Source: Halorubrum saccharovorum DSM 1137 (GTDB taxonomy: Archaea > Halobacteriota > Halobacteria > Halobacteriales > Haloferacaceae). From it: 64,000 nucleotides of DNA. The position numbers and the translations under genes were made by a program. The notes beneath the pieces are model-generated. The model did not search any database, was not told the origin of the DNA, and was given only the letters and a program-made list of their open reading frames with translations. The stretch lies in assembly GCF_000337915.1 (NCBI RefSeq), contig NZ_AOJE01000021.1, forward strand, positions 66,980 to 130,979. The letters run 5' to 3'. This document shows positions 28,313 to 35,959 of the stretch, one piece after another (the stretch's first letter is position 1; the number at the start of each line of letters is the position of its first letter).

Positions 28313-28480
28313 TTAGAGGTCGCGAGGCTGGACCGTCTTCCGGTCGTTGGCCTCGGCGCGGCGCGCGGCGTCTTCGAGCAGCTCGTCCACTTCGTCGTCC
28401 AGCGCGTCGTAGAAGTCCGAAGCGACGTTCTTGTCGTCCAGGGCTTCCTTGACGGCCGCTTTGACAATAAGGTCTGCCAT
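28313..28480 (-). CDS. 55-residue histone-fold-like protein (DUF1931 type)
   Basis: Small acidic protein beginning MADLIVKAAVKEALDD and ending NDRKTVQPRDL. The helix-strap pattern and the closing RKTVQPRDL (compare RKTIKAEDI in archaeal histones) fit a minimal histone fold. Haloarchaeal and some bacterial homologues are grouped as DUF1931. It may bind DNA as a dimer, but its strong net negative charge argues against plain chromatin packing. ATG 28480 is preceded by an AT-rich promoter (TTATTAACTAT). It is encoded between rpiA and larB. Confidence 0.85.
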   Translation of the reverse strand: MADLIVKAAVKEALDDKNVASDFYDALDDEVDELLEDAARRAEANDRKTVQPRDL

Positions 28481-28666
28481 GCGGTCGACGCTATCCGTCG
28501 ATAGTTAATAAGAGTTCCTGAATTCGACCGCGAGGGGCGTCGTGCGGGCGGTTCGCGGCGGTGTCCAAGAACGCGTGCTTATAAACCTTGTGAGAGCGAG
28601 AGGCGATCGGTGGCCAAATCGGATCAAATCGATAGGTACGACACCGTCGGACCCGGACAGGTGACC

Positions 28667-29452
28667 ATGCGCGACACGCTTGAGGCGCTCGACGCCGGAG
28701 AGATCGGCGTCGCGGAGGCGGAGTCACGGCTCGCGGGCTACGCGACGACGGCGGCCGGGCGGTTCGACGCCGCCCGCGAGGGACGACGCGGGATCCCAGA
28801 GGCGATCCTCGCGGAGGGAAAGACGCCCGCGGAGGTCGCCGCGCTGACGACGACCGCGGTGGAGACGACGGGCCGCGCGCTCGTCACGCGGGCGGACGCG
28901 GACGACGCGACCGCGATCCAGACGGCGATCGCCGACCTCGACCTCGACACGCCGGACCCCCTGGACGCGACCGTCGACCACGACGAGCGGACCGGAACAG
29001 TCGTGGTTCACGCGGGCGACTTCGAGCGCCCGGACCTCGACGCGACCGTCGCGATCGTCGCGGCCGGCACCGCGGACGCGGCGGTCGCGGGGGAGGCGGC
29101 GGTCGTCGCTCGCGAGATCGGTGCCGCGATCGATCGGGTCGACGACGTGGGGGTCGCGAACCTCGACCGGATCCTGGACCAGCGCGATCGCATTCGCGAG
29201 GCCGACGTGGTCGTGGTCGCCGCCGGCCGCGAGGGGGCGCTCCCGACGGTCGTCGCGGGGCTCGTCGCTGCGCCGGTGATCGCGCTCCCGGTGTCGGCCG
29301 GCTACGGCGTCGGCGGCGAGGGGGTCGCGGCGCTGGAGGGCGCGCTCCAGTCCTGCTCGGTGCTCACGACCGTGAACGTCGATGCCGGCTTCGTCGCCGG
29401 CGCGCAGGCGGGCCTGATCGCCCGCGCGGTCGACGCGGCGTCCGACTCGTAG
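28667..29452 (+). CDS. larB: LarB-like nickel-pincer cofactor carboxylase
   Basis: 261-residue protein related to PurE (NCAIR mutase). The N-terminal helical part [19 protein letters not shown] is typical for LarB, and the C-terminal PurE-like domain contains [17 protein letters not shown] and [24 protein letters not shown]. LarB carboxylates and hydrolyses nicotinate adenine dinucleotide to start the nickel-pincer cofactor of lactate racemase. No larC or larE is nearby. ATG 28667 is preferred to the GTG at 28610 because family members start with this helix. Confidence 0.85.
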   Translation: MRDTLEALDAGEIGVAEAESRLAGYATTAAGRFDAAREGRRGIPEAILAEGKTPAEVAALTTTAVETTGRALVTRADADDATAIQTAIADLDLDTPDPLDATVDHDERTGTVVVHAGDFERPDLDATVAIVAAGTADAAVAGEAAVVAREIGAAIDRVDDVGVANLDRILDQRDRIREADVVVVAAGREGALPTVVAGLVAAPVIALPVSAGYGVGGEGVAALEGALQSCSVLTTVNVDAGFVAGAQAGLIARAVDAASDS

Positions 29453-29522
29453 TTCGGGGCGTGGCCCACACCGGCAATGCGGGGATCGCGGTGGTTTTGA
29501 GGCCGGAAGACAACCCGCTCTC

Positions 29523-29771
29523 GTGTCAGGTCATCACGTGTACGTCGTCGAGTGCGCCGACGGCACGCTCTACACCGGCTACACCACCGACGTGGAGCGG
29601 CGCGTCGCCGAGCACGACGCCGGCGAGGGCGCCAAGTACACCCGCGGCCGGACCCCCGTGACGCTGCGCCACGTCGAGTCGTTCGACTCGAAGTCGGCCG
29701 CGATGTCGCGCGAGCACGCGGTCAAGTCGCTGACGCGCGCCGAGAAGGAGCGGCTGATCGGCGACGGGTAG
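29523..29771 (+). CDS. GIY-YIG nuclease-domain protein (UPF0213/YhbQ type)
   Basis: 82 residues holding a single GIY-YIG domain: [28 protein letters not shown] with the VYV...YTGYT hallmark, then [11 protein letters not shown] and the Glu-containing [10 protein letters not shown]. Related small proteins are nucleases of uncertain biological role. The start is GTG at 29523. It is convergent with hisG (15-bp gap). Confidence 0.88.
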   Translation: MSGHHVYVVECADGTLYTGYTTDVERRVAEHDAGEGAKYTRGRTPVTLRHVESFDSKSAAMSREHAVKSLTRAEKERLIGDG

Positions 29772-29786
29772 GGTCTCATCCCGGAG

Positions 29787-30677
29787 TCATTCGACGAGCC
29801 GCTCGATCTCGGTGACGAGGATGCCGGTCGCGCCGACCGACTTCAGCTCCGAGATCGTCGCGAACACGTCGCGCTCCTCCACGACGGCGTGGACCGCCAC
29901 CATCCCGTTCCCGTCCTCGTCGGCCTCCACGTCCATCACCGTCGGCCCGCCGAGCCCGGGGATCACGTCTTTCACCTCGTCGAGGCGCTCCTTCGGGGCA
30001 TTCATCATCAGGTAGCGCCGGCCGTCGGCCGCGAGCACGGACTCGAAGGCGGTCAGCACCTGCTCGACCTTCGCGTCGTCGACGACATCGGGGCGAGCGA
30101 ACAGCCGCACCGAGGAGTCGAGCACGTCGTCGATGACGGCGAGGCGGTTCACCTTCAGCGTCGTCCCCGTGGAGGTGATGTCGACGATGGCGTCGGCCAT
30201 GTCGACGTGCGGCGTGAGCTCGGTCGCGCCCGTCACGGTGACCACGTCGGCGTCGACGCCGACCCGGTCGAGGTAGTCGCGGGTGACCGCCGGGAACTCG
30301 GTGGCGATCGTCCCGCCGGCGAGGTCCCCGACGCCCTCGATGTCGCCGTCCTCCGGCGCCGCGAGAACGAGCTTACAGGAGCCGTACCCCAGATCGAGTA
30401 AGTCGACGAGGTCGCCCTCCGCCGCCGCGCTCGCGGCGTCGACGACGCCGCCGGACTCCGCGGCCTGGTCGAGGCCCGTGATCCCGATGTCGGCGGCGCC
30501 GTCGCGGACGTACTCGGGAATGTCGGCCGCGCGCGCGAACAGCACCGTCACGTCGGGGTCGACGGTGTCGGCGTACAGCTGGCGGTCGGCGGTCTCCTCG
30601 ACGTGGAGCCCCGCGCGCTCTAAGAGCGAGAGCGTCGGATCGTGCAGGCGGCCCTTGTTGGGGACGGCGATGCGCAT
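29787..30677 (-). CDS. hisG: ATP phosphoribosyltransferase (long form)
   Basis: First enzyme of histidine synthesis, joining ATP and PRPP. It is 296 residues and the long form: it has [28 protein letters not shown] and the PRPP loop region [12 protein letters not shown]. The C-terminal ~75 residues form the regulatory ACT-like domain ([26 protein letters not shown] in two stretches) that binds histidine. ATG 30677 is selected by family alignment. Confidence 0.94.
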   Translation of the reverse strand: MRIAVPNKGRLHDPTLSLLERAGLHVEETADRQLYADTVDPDVTVLFARAADIPEYVRDGAADIGITGLDQAAESGGVVDAASAAAEGDLVDLLDLGYGSCKLVLAAPEDGDIEGVGDLAGGTIATEFPAVTRDYLDRVGVDADVVTVTGATELTPHVDMADAIVDITSTGTTLKVNRLAVIDDVLDSSVRLFARPDVVDDAKVEQVLTAFESVLAADGRRYLMMNAPKERLDEVKDVIPGLGGPTVMDVEADEDGNGMVAVHAVVEERDVFATISELKSVGATGILVTEIERLVE

Positions 30678-30746
30678 ACGGAGAGCGTCGCGGGGAGGCG
30701 GGGAAACGTTTTCGTCCAATCGCGCGGTCGCTCTCCGCAAAACAGC

Positions 30747-30780
30747 TATACGTATACGTGCGTAAAGCACACGTATATGT
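30747..30780. promoter_or_regulatory. Palindromic operator overlapping the antitoxin start
   Basis: TATACGTATA (30747-30756) is a palindrome. ATACGTG (30754-30760) and CACGTAT (30770-30776) form an inverted repeat with a 9-nt spacer, ending at the ATG (30777). This is the expected place and form for autorepression by a ribbon-helix-helix antitoxin. The TATA box lies within it. Confidence 0.7.
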
Positions 30781-31073
30781 CAAACGCCGACACGGGAACC
30801 GACGACGGCGGCCCGGAGACGGTGCAGATCAATCTCCGCCTCGGGAAGCCGTTCCTCGACGACATCGACGCGACGTGGAAGGAACAGGGGTTCAACTCTC
30901 GCAGCGAGTTCCTACGATACGCCGTCCGCGACGCCGTCAAGCATCCCGACTTTTCGAGAGAGGGATGGCGACAGATCGCGACGAGCGAGCACGAGCTCCG
31001 GACCGAGAGTTCCGAACTCGTCTCGCGGGAGGAAGTCATGAAAATGATGGACCAGAACGAGGACCGTGAGTGA
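30777..31073 (+). CDS. Ribbon-helix-helix antitoxin (CopG/ParD type)
   Basis: 98 residues. Residues ~15-60 form an RHH DNA-binding domain: [20 protein letters not shown] followed by [18 protein letters not shown]. The C-terminal acidic part ([19 protein letters not shown]) likely wraps the toxin. It overlaps the next gene by 8 bp, as in type II toxin-antitoxin operons, and a palindrome sits over its start. Confidence 0.85.
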   Translation: MSNADTGTDDGGPETVQINLRLGKPFLDDIDATWKEQGFNSRSEFLRYAVRDAVKHPDFSREGWRQIATSEHELRTESSELVSREEVMKMMDQNEDRE

Positions 31074-31344
31074 AGAGTGGACGTGGGCGTTCACGTCGCG
31101 TGCAGCCGAGCAGTTCGAGGTCCTAGACGCACACGTGCAAGACCGGATCACCTCGAAGCTCGACGAGGTCGTCGACTCGGAGTGGCGGGAGCCCGCGGAG
31201 TTCGTCGAACCGCTGACCGGTGGTCCGTTCTCCAAGCTTCGCGTCGGACAGTACCGACTCGCGTGCGTGCTCGATCACGACTCATCGATCGTCGAGGTAC
31301 ATCGGATCGAACACCGGAGCGGGGCGTACACGGCCGACGACTGA
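31066..31344 (+). CDS. RelE/ParE-family toxin
   Basis: 92 residues with the RelE fold pattern: WTWAFTSRAAEQFEVLDAHVQDRI, PLTGGPFSKLRVGQYRLACVLD and VHRIEHRSGAY. The basic residues of the RVGQYR strand and the terminal H-R-S/Y cluster are where RelE-type ribonucleases have their active site. The GTG start overlaps the antitoxin end. Whether it cuts mRNA or acts on gyrase (ParE) cannot be told from this sequence. Confidence 0.85.
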   Translation: MSEEWTWAFTSRAAEQFEVLDAHVQDRITSKLDEVVDSEWREPAEFVEPLTGGPFSKLRVGQYRLACVLDHDSSIVEVHRIEHRSGAYTADD

Positions 31345-31369
31345 GACGTGAGGACCGGATGTAGTTAGT

Positions 31370-31700
31370 CGCGGTGGCGCGCACCTGCGAGCGGCCGCCC
31401 TCGGCGGCCGCGAGTCAGCGTGTGCGAGGGAGTCGGCGCGGCGCTTATAAGCGCCGCGCCGACGAGGCTGGGGAGGCGTGAGGTGCTGGCGGTCGGGGTC
31501 GGGGTGGGACTCAAAGGGGCAGTCGCGATTTCCGCGAGCGTAGCGAGCGGAAAGACGGGAGACGAAGTCTCCCGGAAGGACGAAGACGCGGGACGCAAGG
31601 ACCACAAGGAGCGAGTGAAACGAGCGACTGAGGACCGCAGCGACCGCACAGAGTCCTCGCGACCGGGGCTTTGGAGGTGTTCACCGCCGAACCAGCGCCA
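31370..31700 (-). repeat. Dispersed structured repeat, copy B (inverted)
   Basis: Reverse-oriented copy of the element at 5350-5662, between the toxin gene and a membrane protein. Reading on the minus strand it has the AAAGCCCC start, the 24-bp block identical to copy A (31503-31526), and CCTCCCCAGCCTCGTC (31461-31476). Hairpin 1 (31432-31463) is a perfect 32-bp palindrome. GACTCCCTCGC is at 31424-31434. Hairpin 2 (31391-31411) has the 9-bp arm GCGGCCGCC. It also has two extra hairpins, TTTCCGC/GCGGAAA (31529-31553) and GGGAGAC/GTCTCCC (31557-31573), absent from copy A. Confidence 0.8.
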
Positions 31701-31741
31701 ACAGTTTATGAATGAACGGTTGAGACTTTCAAGAATCCACC

Positions 31742-32149
31742 TCAACGACCGGTAGACGTACCCTCAGCCGTTCCAAACCTCTTTCTCACCAGCCAGTACG
31801 CGACGGGCAGACAGCAGGCGAACGCGACCGGCCAAACGGTCAACTGCGAGATCGGATCGGGCGGCGAGACGAGGCTCCCGACCACCAGCCCGCCGAGACC
31901 GGCGACGACGACGATAGCGGTGGCTCGCTCCCACTTGGACGCCGGATACTCGCGGGAGCGTCCGCGGCGCCACCACAGCAGGTAGTAGGCCAGCACGATG
32001 CCCGAAACCGGGGCCAGAACGCCCCAGAACCCCGGATGGTCGCTTCCGCGGGCGTGGGCGTCGAAGTTGACCCACGCGCCGATCGCGACCCAGACGAACA
32101 GCACGAGGGCCGCGCCGAACGCGGCGACGGGCGTGAGTTGGAGGGACAC
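31742..32149 (-). CDS. Membrane protein, function unknown
   Basis: 135 residues with four hydrophobic segments: an N-terminal pair (FGAALVLFVWVAIGAWVNF; GFWGVLAPVSGIVLAYYLLWW), a basic loop RRGRSREYPASKWERA, then a second pair. No recognised motif beyond a resemblance to small haloarchaeal membrane proteins. It is divergent from uvrB and downstream of repeat copy B. Confidence 0.7.
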   Translation of the reverse strand: MSLQLTPVAAFGAALVLFVWVAIGAWVNFDAHARGSDHPGFWGVLAPVSGIVLAYYLLWWRRGRSREYPASKWERATAIVVVAGLGGLVVGSLVSPPDPISQLTVWPVAFACCLPVAYWLVRKRFGTAEGTSTGR

Positions 32150-32271
32150 GGGCTCAGTTCCGTCCGGTCGCTAATCGGTCTTCCCCCTGATGGACCCGCC
32201 TGAGAGGAAACCGGGCAGTCGACCGCCGTAGCCGCGCCGCTCAAGTGGCTCGCCGCCCAACGACGCGTATC

Positions 32272-34326
32272 GTGAGCGACGCCGACTCCCCCCTCTCGGA
32301 GGACCGCCCGACCGTCGACCGCCCCCTCCGCGTCGACGCCCCGTTCGAACCCGCGGGCGACCAGCCGGAGGCGATAGCGGAACTCGTGGAGGGGTTCGAG
32401 TCGGGCGCCGACAAGCAGACGCTCCTCGGCGTCACCGGCTCCGGGAAGACGAACACCGTCTCGTGGGTCGCCGAAGAGCTCGATCAGCCCACCCTCGTCT
32501 TGGCGCACAACAAGACGCTCGCGGCCCAGCTGTACGAGGAGTTCCGCGAGCTGTTCCCGGACAACGCCGTCGAGTACTTCGTCTCCTACTACGACTACTA
32601 CCAGCCGGAGGCGTACGTCGAGCAGACGGACACGTTCATCGACAAGGAGATGTCGATCAACGAGGAGATCGACCGACTGCGCCACTCGGCGACGCGCTCG
32701 CTCCTCACCCGCGACGACGTGATCGTGGTCGCCTCGGTCTCCGCGATCTACGGGCTCGGCGACCCGGGGAACTACCGCGACATGGCGCTCCGGCTGGAGG
32801 TCGGCGAGGAGGTGGGCCGCGAGGAGCTGCTCGCCCGACTCGTCGACCTGAACTACGAGCGCAACGACGTGGACTTCACGCAGGGAACCTTCCGCGTCAG
32901 AGGCGACACCGTCGAGATCTACCCGATGTACGGCCGGTACGCGGTCCGGGTGGAGCTGTGGGGCGAGGAGATCGACCGGATGATCAAGGTCGACCCGATG
33001 AAAGGCGAGGTCGTCTCGGAGGAACCCGCCGTCATGCTCCACCCGGCGGAGCACTACTCGATCCCGGACGACCAGCTGGAACAGGCGATCGCGGAGATCG
33101 AGGACCTGATGGAGAAGCGGGTCAGCTACTTCGAGCGGCAGGGCGACCTCGTGGCCGCCCAGCGCGTCGAGGAGCGGACCACGTTCGACCTCGAGATGCT
33201 CCGGGAGGCGGGCTACTGCTCGGGGATCGAGAACTACTCCGTCCACATGGACGACCGCGAGTCGGGCGACGCCCCGTACACCCTGCTCGACTACTTCCCC
33301 GACGACTTCCTCACCGTGATCGACGAGTCCCACCAGACGATCCCCCAGATCAAAGGGCAGTACGAGGGCGACAAGTCGCGGAAGGACTCGCTGGTCGAGA
33401 ACGGGTTCCGGCTCCCGACCGCCTACGACAACCGCCCCCTCACCTTCGAGGAGTTCGAGGAGAAGACGGACCGCACTCTCTACGTCTCGGCGACGCCGGG
33501 CGACTACGAGCGCGAGACCTCCGACCGGATCGTCGAGCAGATCGTCCGCCCGACGCACCTCGTCGACCCGAAGGTGGAGGTGACGGAGGCGACGGGGCAG
33601 GTCGAGGACCTCCTCGGACGCGTCGACGAGCGGATCGAGCGCGACGAGCGCGTCTTGGTCACCACCCTCACCAAGCGGATGGCCGAGGACCTCACGGAGT
33701 ACTTCGAGGAGGCCGGGATCGACGTGGCGTACATGCACGACGAGACGGACACCCTCGAACGCCACGAGATCATCCGCGACCTCCGGCTCGGCAACATCGA
33801 CGTGCTCGTCGGGATCAACCTGCTCCGCGAGGGGCTCGACATCCCGGAGGTGAGTCTCGTCGCCATCCTCGACGCCGACCAGGAGGGCTTCTTACGCTCC
33901 ACCACCACCCTCGTCCAGACGATGGGGCGGGCCGCCCGCAACGTCAACGGCGAGGTCGTCCTCTACGCCGACCGAACCACCGACTCGATGGAGGCCGCCA
34001 TCGAGGAGACCCAGCGCCGCCGCGAGATCCAGCTGGCGTATAACGCAGAGCACGGCTACGAGGCGACCACCATCGACAAGCCGGTCGGCGAGACGAACCT
34101 CCCCGGCTCGAAGACGGACACCTCCTCGGTCAGCGTCGGCGACGTGGAGAGCGAAGCCGAGGCGAAAGCCCAGATCGAGGCGCTCGAAGAGCGCATGGAC
34201 GAGGCCGCGAGCAACCTGGAGTTCGAGCTGGCGGCCGACATCCGCGACCGGATCGCGGAGCTCCGCCGCGCGTTCGAACTCGACGGCGGCGACGACGGCG
34301 TGCCGGCGCCGATGGTCGAGGAGTAG
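32272..34326 (+). CDS. uvrB: UvrABC excinuclease subunit B
   Basis: Damage-verifying helicase-like subunit of excision repair (684 residues from GTG 32272; an in-frame GTG at 32245 is possible). Walker A is [10 protein letters not shown]. The beta-hairpin region contains [18 protein letters not shown], the DEAD-type box is DESH, and motifs V-VI include [15 protein letters not shown] and TMGRAARN. The C-terminal UVR domain ([20 protein letters not shown]) binds UvrC. The partner uvrA begins at 1629, so the genes are not in one operon. Confidence 0.96.
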   Translation: MSDADSPLSEDRPTVDRPLRVDAPFEPAGDQPEAIAELVEGFESGADKQTLLGVTGSGKTNTVSWVAEELDQPTLVLAHNKTLAAQLYEEFRELFPDNAVEYFVSYYDYYQPEAYVEQTDTFIDKEMSINEEIDRLRHSATRSLLTRDDVIVVASVSAIYGLGDPGNYRDMALRLEVGEEVGREELLARLVDLNYERNDVDFTQGTFRVRGDTVEIYPMYGRYAVRVELWGEEIDRMIKVDPMKGEVVSEEPAVMLHPAEHYSIPDDQLEQAIAEIEDLMEKRVSYFERQGDLVAAQRVEERTTFDLEMLREAGYCSGIENYSVHMDDRESGDAPYTLLDYFPDDFLTVIDESHQTIPQIKGQYEGDKSRKDSLVENGFRLPTAYDNRPLTFEEFEEKTDRTLYVSATPGDYERETSDRIVEQIVRPTHLVDPKVEVTEATGQVEDLLGRVDERIERDERVLVTTLTKRMAEDLTEYFEEAGIDVAYMHDETDTLERHEIIRDLRLGNIDVLVGINLLREGLDIPEVSLVAILDADQEGFLRSTTTLVQTMGRAARNVNGEVVLYADRTTDSMEAAIEETQRRREIQLAYNAEHGYEATTIDKPVGETNLPGSKTDTSSVSVGDVESEAEAKAQIEALEERMDEAASNLEFELAADIRDRIAELRRAFELDGGDDGVPAPMVEE

Positions 34327-34427
34327 TCGGACGCACTCCCTCGACCGTCCCCGCACCGGGGCCGATTCTCACGCGCCGAAAACCGCGACGGCGGGGTTTT
34401 TACCCGCGACCGACGGAACGGCGTCAC

Positions 34428-34958
34428 ATGAAGCGCCGCGCGGTGGCCGCCGGGCTCCTCGCCGTCGCCAGCGCGGGCTGTACCGACCGCCTCTACGACC
34501 TGGCGGCGTCGACGCCGCGGGACCTCGCGGTCCGGAGCCGCTACGTCGACGGGAACCCGCTCGTCGAGGGGCAGAGCGTGCGCTCGCTGCCCGAGGAGCT
34601 GCGGACCCACGCCGCCTCGTTCCGGTCGAAGTCGGCGGCGACGTCGGCGGTGCTCCCCGATCAGCCGGAGACGACGGCGTTCGTCGAGGCGACCTCGTTC
34701 GTCGACGACGGCGGCGAGTCGGTGCTCGTCGTCGCCCAGCGGCTCACGGCCGACGAGGTCCAGTTACGTCTCGGCGGGATCAGCCGTACCGGCGACCGCG
34801 CGCTCCGGATCGCCGTCGATCAGGCCGGCGTCCGCGGCGATATCGAGACCGACGACCCGGTCGTCAAGACCCTCCTGTTGCGGCTCTCGGACGAGCGGGG
34901 GACACCGGAGCGCGTGATCGTCTCGATCGGCGGCCAGCGGGCCGGCGTGACGATCTGA
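34428..34958 (+). CDS. Putative lipoprotein, function unknown
   Basis: 176 residues. The N-terminus MKRRAVAAGLLAVASAGC has a twin Arg, a hydrophobic stretch and a lipobox ending in Cys18, so the mature protein is probably lipid-anchored outside the membrane. The rest is mixed alpha/beta with no recognised motif. It lies between uvrB and a membrane protein. Confidence 0.75.
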   Translation: MKRRAVAAGLLAVASAGCTDRLYDLAASTPRDLAVRSRYVDGNPLVEGQSVRSLPEELRTHAASFRSKSAATSAVLPDQPETTAFVEATSFVDDGGESVLVVAQRLTADEVQLRLGGISRTGDRALRIAVDQAGVRGDIETDDPVVKTLLLRLSDERGTPERVIVSIGGQRAGVTI

Positions 34959-35037
34959 GGCGGGCGCGCCGCTTGGTCCCCATTTTCATCGGCCCGCTCC
35001 CGCGACCGTTTTGTGTCCGCGCGGTGTCCGGCGGAAC

Positions 35038-35628
35038 ATGAGCACGCTCCGCCGTCGCCTCGTCGGATCGGTCGCCCTCCTCGCCGCCACGGCGTCGCTG
35101 TTCCTCGCGTCGGGCACCACTCCGGCGCTCGTCGCCTCGTCATCGAGTTCGACGGGATACACGGCCGTCACGCTCTCGCCGGTCTCGCTGCTCGTTTCGC
35201 CCGCGCTGCTCGCGGCCGGGTCGGTGCTTCTCGTCGGCGGTGGCGCCGCGCTCGCCGACGCCGATCTCTCCGCACGCGCCGCGATGGCCGCGCCGGCGAT
35301 AGGCGCCGCCGCCGCGGTCGCGTTCGGCTTGGGGTTCGGGGTCGCTCCCGGCTCGGCCCTCGCGGCCGCGACCGATCCGGCCGCGTACGAACACCTCGGC
35401 TCCGAATTCGGTGCCCGGATCGCCGCGGGCGCCGTCGTCGGCGGTGCCGTGGCGCCGGTCGTCCGCGCGTCGACGACCGAGGACACCGCGGCGCTGCTCG
35501 TCGGCGCGGCGCTGCTGCTCGTGTCGGTCGCCGCGGGCTCTCCGCTCGCGCTCGCGACGGGAGGCGTCGCCGGCGCGCTCGCGGTGGGCGCGCTCTGGGC
35601 AGTCGATCCGGCGACGTGGCGCCCCTGA
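35038..35628 (+). CDS. Ala/Gly-rich membrane protein, function unknown
   Basis: 196 residues. A basic N-terminus (MSTLRRRLVGS) is followed by about five hydrophobic segments with few charges. Composition is dominated by Ala, Gly, Val and Leu. I do not recognise the family. ATG 35038 is chosen over an upstream ATG (35011) because the membrane segment then follows a short basic leader. Confidence 0.7.
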   Translation: MSTLRRRLVGSVALLAATASLFLASGTTPALVASSSSSTGYTAVTLSPVSLLVSPALLAAGSVLLVGGGAALADADLSARAAMAAPAIGAAAAVAFGLGFGVAPGSALAAATDPAAYEHLGSEFGARIAAGAVVGGAVAPVVRASTTEDTAALLVGAALLLVSVAAGSPLALATGGVAGALAVGALWAVDPATWRP

Positions 35629-35959
35629 ATCCGGGTCTCTCACCGGAGTTGGAGGCGTCGCCAGCCCTGTGACTCGCCCCGAGCGACCGATCCGACGGCG
35701 TGAGTACCGTAGTCCGTCGTGTGGCCGGAGTCGACGCGCCGTCTGCCTCCCGCGCCGAAGTACAACCAAAGTTGTTTTACTGAAAATTTGTTGGTAATGT
35801 TTATACCGGTGGAGCCGGAGTTGTCTGACACGGATCGAACGGGATTTCGCCGCCGATCGCGGCCGACAGCGACGCTTTCGCGGCGATCGGGACAGCACCC
35901 GTGAGTGGCGACGCTGTCGGTCGCTTCGCGGCGGCGAGCCCGGACGGACCGAACACACC
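35629..35959. promoter_or_regulatory. Promoter and long structured leader of nrdA
   Basis: 331-bp gap. ACAAC-CAAA-GTTGT (35762-35775) is a palindrome just upstream of an AT-rich stretch and the TATA-like TTTATACC (35800-35807). If transcription starts ~25 bp later, the nrdA leader is about 130 nt, long for a haloarchaeon. Within it CCGACAGCG (35863-35871) can pair with CGCTGTCGG (35912-35920), and the segment CGCTTTCGCGGCG recurs as CGCTTCGCGGCGG. Such a leader could control nrd expression. No known riboswitch core was identified. Confidence 0.5.

Noticed and set aside
35629-35959. Cobalamin riboswitch in the nrdA leader
   Set aside because: The leader is long and paired, but the conserved B12-box and core of cobalamin riboswitches were not found, and this is a class I enzyme.
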